Shown here piece after piece: positions 15,941 to 23,625 of a stretch of DNA of 34,240 nt. Made by a program: the position numbers and the translations under genes. The notes below the pieces were generated by a model, which was not told the origin of the DNA, ran no database searches, and saw only the letters and a program-made list of their open reading frames with translations. Every line of letters starts with the position of its first letter. Within the stretch, counting starts at the first letter, position 1. Location: assembly GCA_964476445.1 (NCBI GenBank), contig CAYZAK010000016.1, forward strand, positions 1-34,240, in the 5' to 3' direction. This DNA is from CAYZAK01 sp964476445. Its GTDB lineage: Bacteria > CG03 > SLGR01 > JAGXOG01.

Positions 15941-15971
15941 AAAAGCGGGCCATTAATGGCCCGCTTTTTTT
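15941..15971 (+). terminator. Rho-independent terminator after hsp20
   Basis: AAAGCGGGCC and GGCCCGCTTT arms around a short ATTAAT loop, followed by a run of seven T residues (15965-15971). The stem is perfect. It ends the clpB-hsp20 unit. Confidence 0.95.
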
Positions 15972-15994
15972 ACATAAACCTACCGGGTTAAAAC

Positions 15995-16024
15995 TTGCAT
16001 AGTTATGTAAATTTTTTATATAAT
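15995..16024 (+). promoter_or_regulatory. Sigma-70-type promoter for the Memo/cDPG gene run
   Basis: TTGCAT (15995-16000), 18-base spacer, TATAAT (16019-16024), 55 bases before the GTG start of the Memo gene. Confidence 0.6.
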
Positions 16025-16078
16025 CATTGTTCATGAAAAATTAATATAGAAGTTTAAAAGGATTATAAAGGAGCAAAA

Positions 16079-16888
16079 GTGAGAGATCCTGCAGTAGCGG
16101 GTAAATTTTATCCTCAGGACCCTGAAGAATTAACTGATACGGTTAAAAAGTATATTGAAACCGCAGAAAAGGGAAAAGAAAAAGTGAAAGCAATAATTGT
16201 CCCACATGCCGGATATGTCTTTTCAGGTAAAGTGGCCGGTTTAACTTACTCCGGCATAGAGGTTCCAGAGCGTGTTATAATTATAGGCCCCAATCATACC
16301 GGCCGGGGCGAACCGGTAAGTGTTATGAGAAAAGGTTTTTGGAGTTTACCAGGCAAAAAAGTTGAAATTGCTGAAAAGTTGGCTTCAAAAATTTTAAAAA
16401 ACAGCAGGTATGCAAAAGAGGATAAGTCCGCGCACCTGGCAGAGCATTCAATTGAAGTGCAGTTACCATTTTTATTGTATAAAAATCCTGAACTTCAATT
16501 TGTGCCCATTTGCCTGGGAGTTTCCAATGATAATGTTGAGTGCTTAGAAGAGCTCGGAGAAGCTATAGCCCAGGCGGTAAAAACAACTCCCTCCGACGTG
16601 CTGCTTGTTGCTTCAACGGATATGTCTCATTTTGTTTCTAAAGACCGGGCCCGTGAATATGATAATATGGCCATTGAAAAGATAAAAAAAATGGATTATA
16701 AGGGTCTGTTAAAAACAGTAGTAGATAACCGGATTTCAATGTGTGGAGCCGGGCCAGTGGCGACAGTTATTAAGGCGGCTCTGGAATTGGATGCATCAGA
16801 AATCCGTTTTGTCCATTACAATACCAGCGCCCGGATCACCGGTGATAATAACAGAGTTGTAGGATATGCAGGAATGAGAATAAAATAA
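16079..16888 (+). CDS. Memo-family protein, AmmeMemoRadiSam system protein B
   Basis: A 269-residue protein of the Memo / class III extradiol dioxygenase-like fold, of full family length. The residues corresponding to the human MEMO1 metal site are present: His43 in VPHAGYVFSG, His73 in GPNHTG and Cys222 in MCGAGPV. His184 in the TDMSHF motif is also kept. Function in bacteria is unknown. GTG start after AAAGGAGCAAAA. The stop overlaps the next gene's ATG by one base, so Memo and 2-phosphoglycerate kinase are translationally coupled. The radical SAM partner is at 10425 and the AMMECR1 partner at 30748. Confidence 0.93.
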   Translation: MRDPAVAGKFYPQDPEELTDTVKKYIETAEKGKEKVKAIIVPHAGYVFSGKVAGLTYSGIEVPERVIIIGPNHTGRGEPVSVMRKGFWSLPGKKVEIAEKLASKILKNSRYAKEDKSAHLAEHSIEVQLPFLLYKNPELQFVPICLGVSNDNVECLEELGEAIAQAVKTTPSDVLLVASTDMSHFVSKDRAREYDNMAIEKIKKMDYKGLLKTVVDNRISMCGAGPVATVIKAALELDASEIRFVHYNTSARITGDNNRVVGYAGMRIK

Positions 16889-17784
16889 TGTCAAATAATT
16901 TAGTTGAAATAGTGGGAAAAGATTTAAGGTTGCCCTTTTCTATACATGTGCTGGCCAGTTCGTTAACAACCATAGGTATTAAGTTTAATAATGCTTACGA
17001 TATAGCCAGCCAGGTAAGAGGCAGGTTAAAAAAGAAGAAACAGAAAAAAATAAACCGGGATCAGCTACGGTATATTGTAGCGTCTGAACTTGAAAAAAAA
17101 CTTGGTAAAAATATTTCCCAAAGATATTTAAAGTTCAGAAAGATAATGGGGTTGGAAAAACCTCTTATAATTTTGTTGGGGGGTTCCACTGGATCGGGGA
17201 AAAGTACCGTTTCTGTAGAGATGGCCCAGAGATTGGATATTACATCAATGCTTACTACTGATATTGTACGGGAAATAATGAGATCTCTTTTTTCTAACGA
17301 TATACTGCCAATGATTCATACATCTTCTTACCTGGCTTTTGAAAAATTCTGGGTTCCCGTGCAGGAATCAAAAAATCAGAAGATAATAGCTTTCCGGGAG
17401 CAGGCCTTAAGAGTTAACTCGGGTGTAAAAAGTATAATAAGAAGAAGCATAGTTGAAAAAACTTCATTAATAATAAACGGAGTGCATATATTGCCGGAAC
17501 TTATTGATGAAGCCGATTTTCCCGGCGCTAATATTATAAAGGCTTTTATCTATGTCGAAGATGAAAAAGAGCATAAAAACCGATTTTATATGAGAGGACG
17601 TTCGACTGAAGATAGAGCAGCGGATAAGTATCTTAAAAATTTAGATGCAATACGGATGATTCAAAAATATATAATTGACGGAGCAAAAAAAAGAAATTAT
17701 CCATGTTTTGATAATATGAATTCGGTTAAGACTACTAAAAAAGTTGTTAATACAATTATAAATAAGATACCTGTAAATAATTAA
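16888..17784 (+). CDS. 2-phosphoglycerate kinase homologue with ATP-cone domain
   Basis: A 298-residue protein. Residues about 8-85 look like an ATP-cone regulatory domain (PFSIHVLASSLTTIGI, then NRDQLRYIVASELEK). The kinase half has a P-loop GGSTGSGKST (98-107), then TTDIVREIMRSLF and NGVHILPE, the order found in archaeal 2-phosphoglycerate kinases. That enzyme makes 2,3-diphosphoglycerate from 2-phosphoglycerate, the first step toward cyclic 2,3-diphosphoglycerate in Methanothermus. The presence of a cyclic-diphosphoglycerate synthetase-like gene three genes downstream supports this reading. It overlaps the Memo stop by one base. Confidence 0.82.
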   Translation: MSNNLVEIVGKDLRLPFSIHVLASSLTTIGIKFNNAYDIASQVRGRLKKKKQKKINRDQLRYIVASELEKKLGKNISQRYLKFRKIMGLEKPLIILLGGSTGSGKSTVSVEMAQRLDITSMLTTDIVREIMRSLFSNDILPMIHTSSYLAFEKFWVPVQESKNQKIIAFREQALRVNSGVKSIIRRSIVEKTSLIINGVHILPELIDEADFPGANIIKAFIYVEDEKEHKNRFYMRGRSTEDRAADKYLKNLDAIRMIQKYIIDGAKKRNYPCFDNMNSVKTTKKVVNTIINKIPVNN

Positions 17785-17802
17785 ACTATACGGAGGAACT
17801 AA

Positions 17803-18231
17803 ATGAAAGCAGCAGAAATAATGACCCCGGAAGTAATAACAGTTAAAAAATATTATACCATAAGAAAGATGATAAATATTTTGCAGGAGCATAAAATAAC
17901 CGGTGCTCCGGTGGTTGATGACGAGGAAAATTTAATAGGTATGGTTTCCTTAAAAGATGTAATAAATGCGGTTTCCGATTTAATTAAAGTTCATGTAAGT
18001 ATAGAAGAAATTGAAAGAAAACGGGGCAAATTTAATTGGGTGGAAGGAATAATGACCGATGAGGTAGTCACCGTTGAAGAGGATACGGATGTCCTGGCTG
18101 TATTTAATTTAATGGTTGAGAATCATATACACCGGGTTCCTGTTATGAAAAACGGTAAAATGACCGGTCTAATAAGTATATCTGACTCTCACAGGGCCAT
18201 ATTAAAATATTTTAAAAAAGACAAAGAGTAA
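17803..18231 (+). CDS. CBS-domain pair protein
   Basis: A 142-residue protein made of two CBS domains (about 1-65 and 80-138). Each opens with an IMT-x-E/D-V-x-TV phrase and contains the G-x-P/V-x-x-V/M-x-x-G strand pattern. Such pairs bind adenine nucleotides and usually report energy state to a partner. Start set by CGGAGGA 5-6 bases before the ATG. It lies between the two phosphoglycerate-metabolising genes and may regulate one of them; that is inference from position. Confidence 0.85.
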   Translation: MKAAEIMTPEVITVKKYYTIRKMINILQEHKITGAPVVDDEENLIGMVSLKDVINAVSDLIKVHVSIEEIERKRGKFNWVEGIMTDEVVTVEEDTDVLAVFNLMVENHIHRVPVMKNGKMTGLISISDSHRAILKYFKKDKE

Positions 18232-18234
18232 TTA

Positions 18235-19881
18235 ATGAAACCGGTTACAAATTCGGGCAAAGGGTTACTTATTATAATAGACGGCTTGGGTTTAAGTGAA
18301 AAAACTGAAGACAGTCCGTTAAAGTATGCAAACACACCTTTTTTAGATAATTTAAATTACAAAAAGATAGTAGCCGTAGGACCCCGGGTGGGAATGACCG
18401 AGGATGCTATGGGATCAACCGCAGTGGGTCATGAAGTGATGAGCGGGGTTGATTATGTTCATCCAATGGTAAGAGTGGGTAAAGACATAAAAAAGGGAGT
18501 AATCAGAAATAAATCAATAGACGGAGTTTTAGAAAAAGTTTCTTCCAGAAAAAAAGCTCTCCACCTGATGGGATTAGTATCGACCAACCGGGAACATTCC
18601 GATATCAGACATCTTTACGCTATAATGAGAAGAGCTGTGCAAAAGGGCGTTAAACAGATATATATACATTTCTTTGCAGACGGGCGGGGCACCCCTCCTT
18701 TTTCCGCTGTCCGGTTTGCCGAGGACTTACAGATTAAAGGGGAAGAAATTGGCGCAAAAAAGACGACGGTGGATATAGCTACGTTGAGCGGTAGAGATAT
18801 ATCCATGAACCGGTCAACGGATTCCTGGTATAAGACAATAAAAACATACCGGGCCATAATGGAAGGGGAGGCCCTCGAGGAAGACAATGTTTTTAAGGCC
18901 CTTAAAAAGGATTATGAAGAAAAAATCACCGATCAGTACATAAAAGTAAGGGTTTTGGGGGACTATGACGGAGTTTCAGAGGGAGATGCCCTTTTTCACT
19001 GGAATTTCAGAAAAGACCGCGCCAGCATGCTGATGAAAGTTTTTTTAAAACCCGAGAGAGAACTTCAAAAAATTATAGGAGAAGAAAATTTTAAAAAGCT
19101 AGATAAAAAAGATCTAGATTTAAGTACCCTGGATTTTGGGGCCCTGGTGGAATATTACCGGGATATATCCTGTCCGGTGGCCTATAAGGATTTACCTCAA
19201 AAACATTCCCTGGGAAGTATGCTCGAAGATTTTGGTTACACCCAGTACAGGATAAGTGGGATGGATAAAAAGCAGGCGGTGGTACTTCTTTCCGGAGGAA
19301 GCCGAGAGGAACCTTTTGAACATGAACACCGGGTGGTGGTTCCTTTACCTGACAAGATGGAAAAATACATGGAGGAGTACGAAGACAAAAAGGGCCAAAC
19401 GGGTTTTAAAAAGAATCCCTATGAAAAATTTCCGGAAATAGAACTACCCCGGTTGACCGATAAGATTATAGAAACATTAAATCATAGCGAACCTAAATTT
19501 TTTGGAATAGTTAATATAGCTAATCCCGATATGGTGGGGCATACGGCAAACAAAGATGCGGCGGTTAAGGCAATAGAAAAGATTGACAGTTCGTTAAAAA
19601 AGATAATCCGACAAGCAGAAAAAACCGATACCATGGTTTTTATTACTGCTGACCACGGAAATTTAGAGGAACTGTTGACCGATGACGATACCCCTTCCAC
19701 TTTTCATACTCAAAATCCCGTTCCGTTTGCTGTTAAAGATCCTTTAGGCAAGGATGTAAAAATACGTGAGGGAGGGTGCCTTAAAGATGTGGCCCCTACG
19801 GTACTTTACGCCATGGAACCGGATCGCAAGAAGGATATAGAAGAAAAATTAAAAGGAGAAATACTTATAGATGAAAGATAA
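18235..19881 (+). CDS. Atypical cofactor-independent phosphoglycerate mutase-family enzyme
   Basis: A 548-residue member of the alkaline-phosphatase superfamily with the iPGM layout. Metal-site residues are present: Asp16 (IIIDGLG), Asp432 and His436 (NPDMVGH), Asp473-His474 (TADHGN) and His491. Substrate arginines Arg187, Arg193, Arg259 and Arg262 (NFRKDRA) are kept. Two key places differ. The nucleophile motif MGNSEVGH reads MGSTAVGH, putting Thr62 where Ser is expected. DGRDT reads DGRGT, losing an Asp that contacts substrate. It is also longer than the usual ~510. It overlaps the next gene by 11 bases. It may act on 2,3-diphosphoglycerate rather than in glycolysis. Confidence 0.85.
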   Translation: MKPVTNSGKGLLIIIDGLGLSEKTEDSPLKYANTPFLDNLNYKKIVAVGPRVGMTEDAMGSTAVGHEVMSGVDYVHPMVRVGKDIKKGVIRNKSIDGVLEKVSSRKKALHLMGLVSTNREHSDIRHLYAIMRRAVQKGVKQIYIHFFADGRGTPPFSAVRFAEDLQIKGEEIGAKKTTVDIATLSGRDISMNRSTDSWYKTIKTYRAIMEGEALEEDNVFKALKKDYEEKITDQYIKVRVLGDYDGVSEGDALFHWNFRKDRASMLMKVFLKPERELQKIIGEENFKKLDKKDLDLSTLDFGALVEYYRDISCPVAYKDLPQKHSLGSMLEDFGYTQYRISGMDKKQAVVLLSGGSREEPFEHEHRVVVPLPDKMEKYMEEYEDKKGQTGFKKNPYEKFPEIELPRLTDKIIETLNHSEPKFFGIVNIANPDMVGHTANKDAAVKAIEKIDSSLKKIIRQAEKTDTMVFITADHGNLEELLTDDDTPSTFHTQNPVPFAVKDPLGKDVKIREGGCLKDVAPTVLYAMEPDRKKDIEEKLKGEILIDER

Positions 19882-21394
19882 AGCACTGTTTTTGATAGAT
19901 GGTACTCATAAGCCGGATAACACTATTTTTTCGATAAAAGAGCTGGAAGACAGGTTTAATGTTAAAGTAGCCGCCCTTACCTGGATAGGGGGTACCGAGA
20001 AGATAGAGTCAAAAAATAAATTCAAAGAGATATTTAACAAAGAATTTGGAGTGGAGGTTTACTTTCCCCTTGATAAAGAGGGGAAATGCGTACCCGAAAA
20101 GGGTATAAAGAAAAGTTTAAGTGAAAACGGTAAAATAAAAACTGTAGTCCAGTTATCCGGAGCCCCCCAGATATTTAGAAAGCTGACCGTTAAATACGCC
20201 CTGATAGCTTCCGCATACGAAGCTAAGTATATAGCCGGCGGTACGGTATTTAACGAATACCGGGTCGGAACCCGTCATTCCAATCCTTCGTTGGGCCTTT
20301 ATGCTACCAATAAAAGAGTGGGGAAAACTTCTTTTGGCTCCTACGTGGGAAATCTGGTTGCCGGGCTTAAAGGCAAAGCTACTTCCTGGAAACCGGTAAT
20401 AATAACTCATTCCCGAGGAGGTCCGCCGGATCCCCCGTTAATTGATATATATAAAAAAAGTAAAAAGAAGCCTCTTGCCGATATAACAATAGAGGATATT
20501 TTAAAATCCAGGTTTAAAGAAGAATATCTTGAAAAACTGGTTAATTTAGGGCTTCACGGAGCATCGGATGTGTTTGAAGATGCCCTTATACTCTCAAAAT
20601 ATCTGGATGAATGGGAAAGAAAAGGTAACAAAGTACCCTATATGTCAATGATAGGTTGCCGCCGTGCCGGAGGCGGATACTTTAATGAATTTGTGGTATC
20701 CAACGCCGGCAAGGGAATTAAAAAAGCCAATAAAAGTGAGGCCAATATAACTATTCATGAAGGGAGCGGAGGTGAACATCCCCCGGTGGAAGTGGATAAT
20801 ATTATCTTTTTTATACCCTCGGATGTTCCTCTGGATCTACTGGATGATTTCCCAGGACTGGAAAAGGCCCGGTTATTTATTGTAGCCAACTGCCAGCCGG
20901 AAACCACCACGCCGGATAGAGTAAAAAAGGTAAAAAGTATAATAAAAGAAAGATCTTACGGAGCGCGGGTACTCAATACCCGGTTTGTACCTGAAATTGT
21001 AGGTGATACTGAAAAAGTAAAAGGTAAAAAATGTGCTTTTTTTACCACCGCGCCAGGATATATACTTAACAAACTGGGAAAGCAGCTGGAGGAAACTTAC
21101 GGCTGTGAGATTATGAAAGTCTATAATAATTTAGATTCCGATGAACAGATGAAAAATACCATAGATAATTTAAGCGAAAAAGGAGTGGAATTAATTTTCT
21201 TTGAAATCAAAGCCCGGGGAGTTGAAGGCGTAAAATACGCTTCCAAAAAATACGGGTTGTCCACCCGGTATATTAATAATATCCCCCAGCATGTGGATGA
21301 GGATTTTGAGCCGGCAAAAAACAATCAAAATCTGGATAAAGCTATAATAAACGAAATTAAACGGACTGAAAAAATTTTTAAAGACCTGATCTAA
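19871..21394 (+). CDS. Cyclic 2,3-diphosphoglycerate synthetase-like protein
   Basis: A 507-residue protein whose motifs match, in order, what I recall of the Methanothermus enzyme: LFLIDGTHKP (7-16), a GGTEKI motif (40-45), a P-loop-like TNKRVGKTS (146-154), SRGGPPDPPL (181-190), HGASDVFEDAL (about 230-240), GCRRAGGG (about 258-265) and an EGSGG-x-x-PPV stretch. That enzyme closes 2,3-diphosphoglycerate to the cyclic form with ATP. It is somewhat longer than the ~460-residue archaeal one, with an added C-terminal part from about 380. It overlaps the phosphoglycerate mutase-like gene by 11 bases, so they are coupled. The assignment rests on motif recall without alignment. Confidence 0.78.
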   Translation: MKDKALFLIDGTHKPDNTIFSIKELEDRFNVKVAALTWIGGTEKIESKNKFKEIFNKEFGVEVYFPLDKEGKCVPEKGIKKSLSENGKIKTVVQLSGAPQIFRKLTVKYALIASAYEAKYIAGGTVFNEYRVGTRHSNPSLGLYATNKRVGKTSFGSYVGNLVAGLKGKATSWKPVIITHSRGGPPDPPLIDIYKKSKKKPLADITIEDILKSRFKEEYLEKLVNLGLHGASDVFEDALILSKYLDEWERKGNKVPYMSMIGCRRAGGGYFNEFVVSNAGKGIKKANKSEANITIHEGSGGEHPPVEVDNIIFFIPSDVPLDLLDDFPGLEKARLFIVANCQPETTTPDRVKKVKSIIKERSYGARVLNTRFVPEIVGDTEKVKGKKCAFFTTAPGYILNKLGKQLEETYGCEIMKVYNNLDSDEQMKNTIDNLSEKGVELIFFEIKARGVEGVKYASKKYGLSTRYINNIPQHVDEDFEPAKNNQNLDKAIINEIKRTEKIFKDLI

Positions 21395-21404
21395 TATCTA
21401 AATA

Positions 21405-22862
21405 ATGGGTAAAGAAAAATACAATAAGTTTGCCCTGCTTACCGACCTTTACGAGCTTACTATGATGCAGGGCTACTATTTTACCCGTCCGGATAGCCGG
21501 GTAGTTTTTGACCTTTTTTTCAGGGAACAACCGTTTAAGGGAGGATATTCGATTTTTTCCGGCCTAAAACCGGCGGTGGAAAAAATTTTAAATCTTGCAT
21601 TCACCGAGGAAGATATAGAGTATTTAAGAAGCCAGAACCTTTTTAAAGAAGAGTTTTTAGATTATCTTTCTAATTTTAAGTTTACCGGAGATATTTATGC
21701 TTTAAATGAAGGTACTGCTGTCTTTCCCGGTGAACCTGTCATTCGTATTCACGGAAATATTATAGAAACCCAGCTTATTGAAAGCCTTCTTTTAAATATA
21801 ATTAATTTTCAGACTCTCATAGCCACCAAATCAGCCCGGGTTCGGGAAGCTGCCCGGGGTCGGGCGGTGCTGGAATTCGGTCTGAGAAGGGCTCAGGGCA
21901 TAGATGGAGCGTTATCGGCAAGCCGGGCGGCCTATATAGGCGGAGCGTCGGCCTCTTCCAATACTCTGGCCGGAAAGATTTTTGACATTCCGATTAAAGG
22001 AACAATGGCCCACAGCTGGGTTCAGTCTTTTGGCAGTGAAGAAGAAGCTTTCCGAAAATTCAGCGAACTTTATCCTGAAAGCGCTATACTTCTGGTGGAT
22101 ACCTACGATACCCTGAATCGCGGAATTCCCTCAGCTGTAAAAGTGTTAAAGGAAAAAAAACAGGTGATAAAAAAGTCCGGTATTCGTCTGGACAGCGGAG
22201 ATCTGGAATATTTAAGCAAAAAAGCCAGAAAAAAACTTGATCAGGCCGGCTTAAAAGAGACTAAAATAGTTGTTTCCAATGAACTTGACGAATATATTAT
22301 TGAGGAGCTGCTAAATAATGAAGCCCCTATAGATTTTTTCGGAGTGGGAACAAAAATGGTAACCGCCCAGGACAGTCCCTCCTTAACCGGGGTGTATAAA
22401 CTGGCCGCAAAAACCGATGGCGGCGGAACCTATAAACCTTCCATGAAACTTTCGGACAACCCGTCTAAGAGGAGTAATCCGGGAATAAAAAATATAATGA
22501 GATTTTATAAAGAAGACGGTGATATGGCTGATCTCATCTTTTTGGAAGATGAAAGAGATGATATTGAAAAAAAGATAAAAAAAGAAGAAGCTGTACAATT
22601 TTTTCATCCCACTTTAAATAATCAGAGTTTAGTAATGAATAATTATAAAAAGACCGGGATACTTCTTGAAAATATTGTTAAAAAAGGCAGACTCAATAAA
22701 AATTTTTCTTCATTGAATGAGATGAGAAAGAGGACACTGGTAAGTTTAGAAACCCTTCATCCTACGTATAAAAGGTTGTTAAATCCCCACAGGTATAAAG
22801 TAAGTTTAACCAATCGACTTAAAAACTTAAAACAAAAAATTATAAACGGGAAAAAAATATGA
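21405..22862 (+). CDS. pncB: Nicotinate phosphoribosyltransferase
   Basis: A 485-residue enzyme of NAD salvage that joins nicotinate and PRPP to give nicotinate mononucleotide. The start ALLTDLYELTMMQGY, the middle FGLRRAQGIDGALSASRAAYIGGASASSNT stretch (about 165-195), SHSW-like AHSWVQSF and GVGTKMVTAQDSPSLTGVYKL (about 312-332) are family signatures. It follows the synthetase-like gene by 10 bases. The next small ORF overlaps its last 4 bases. Its presence in this run may only reflect operon growth. Confidence 0.92.
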   Translation: MGKEKYNKFALLTDLYELTMMQGYYFTRPDSRVVFDLFFREQPFKGGYSIFSGLKPAVEKILNLAFTEEDIEYLRSQNLFKEEFLDYLSNFKFTGDIYALNEGTAVFPGEPVIRIHGNIIETQLIESLLLNIINFQTLIATKSARVREAARGRAVLEFGLRRAQGIDGALSASRAAYIGGASASSNTLAGKIFDIPIKGTMAHSWVQSFGSEEEAFRKFSELYPESAILLVDTYDTLNRGIPSAVKVLKEKKQVIKKSGIRLDSGDLEYLSKKARKKLDQAGLKETKIVVSNELDEYIIEELLNNEAPIDFFGVGTKMVTAQDSPSLTGVYKLAAKTDGGGTYKPSMKLSDNPSKRSNPGIKNIMRFYKEDGDMADLIFLEDERDDIEKKIKKEEAVQFFHPTLNNQSLVMNNYKKTGILLENIVKKGRLNKNFSSLNEMRKRTLVSLETLHPTYKRLLNPHRYKVSLTNRLKNLKQKIINGKKI

Positions 22863-23170
22863 ATATTTATGTTGTACTGGGTTTAGTCCTGTTTTTTATA
22901 CTATTGATTTTTAAGATATTAAAAGGAATAGTAAAGAAAATTTTTGGATTTATATTAATGTGTCTTATAATATTAGCTGCAAACTACCTTATTTTACCCC
23001 GGTTTGAAATAGAACCGGTAGATATAGGTTTGGATCGATTTTTTGTTGAGGTCAAGACCAGCGTAGAACAAAAATGAGATGAGTACAAGAAAAAAAGTGA
23101 GGAAAAAACCCGGGATGCTCAACGCAAAATGGAAAAAGAGAAAGAAAAATATAAAAATTTAAAAAATTGA
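22859..23170 (+). pseudogene. Small membrane protein interrupted by an in-frame TGA
   Basis: From ATG 22859 the frame gives 72 residues to TGA 23075-23077: two hydrophobic helices (about 3-20 and 28-48) and a short soluble part. After the TGA the same frame continues as 30 codons of a charged, coiled-coil-like sequence (DEYKKKSEEKTRDAQRKMEK and further Lys/Glu) to a second TGA at 23168-23170. The tail is clearly protein-like, so the first TGA is probably a recent mutation (CGA to TGA would do it), a sequencing error, or a read-through stop. The 72-residue form could still be made and work. The ATG overlaps the pncB stop. Confidence 0.6.
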
Positions 23171-23192
23171 TACAGATAAGGAGAAAAATTTA

Positions 23193-23573
23193 GTGAATAA
23201 AAAAGAGATTATAGAAACAGATCAGGCTCCGCCGGCCATAGGAGCTTATTCTCAGGCAACTAAGTATAACGGCTGCGTATATGTATCCGGACAGCTGCCC
23301 ATGGACAGCGCCGGAAATTTAGTTGAGGGGACCGTGGCCGAGAAGACTCACGCAGTGATGAAAAATATCCGGGCGATTTTAAAACAGGCGGGCAGTAGTT
23401 TTGACAATGTACTTAAAGCCAGGGTATATGTTGATGATCTGGGAAATTTTGAGGAGGTTAATAAGGTATACGGAAAATATTTCTCCGATAATCCTCCGTC
23501 CCGGGCGTTTGTTCAGGTTGTCCGGCTTCCTAAAAATGCTCCTTTGGAAATAGAAGTAGTTGCGGCAGTTTGA
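23193..23573 (+). CDS. ridA: RidA family enamine/imine deaminase
   Basis: A 126-residue protein of the YjgF/RidA family. It has AIGAYSQA near the start, VSGQLPMD, and the active-site region PPSRAFVQVVRLPKNAPLEIEVVAAV with the conserved Arg and Glu. It hydrolyses reactive 2-aminoacrylate-type imines that damage PLP enzymes. GTG start after AAGGAGAA. Confidence 0.93.
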   Translation: MNKKEIIETDQAPPAIGAYSQATKYNGCVYVSGQLPMDSAGNLVEGTVAEKTHAVMKNIRAILKQAGSSFDNVLKARVYVDDLGNFEEVNKVYGKYFSDNPPSRAFVQVVRLPKNAPLEIEVVAAV

Positions 23574-23625
23574 TAATAAAAGGAAACTTGTTAATTTTTA
23601 CAAAAAATTTTAGAGGATAAATTAA

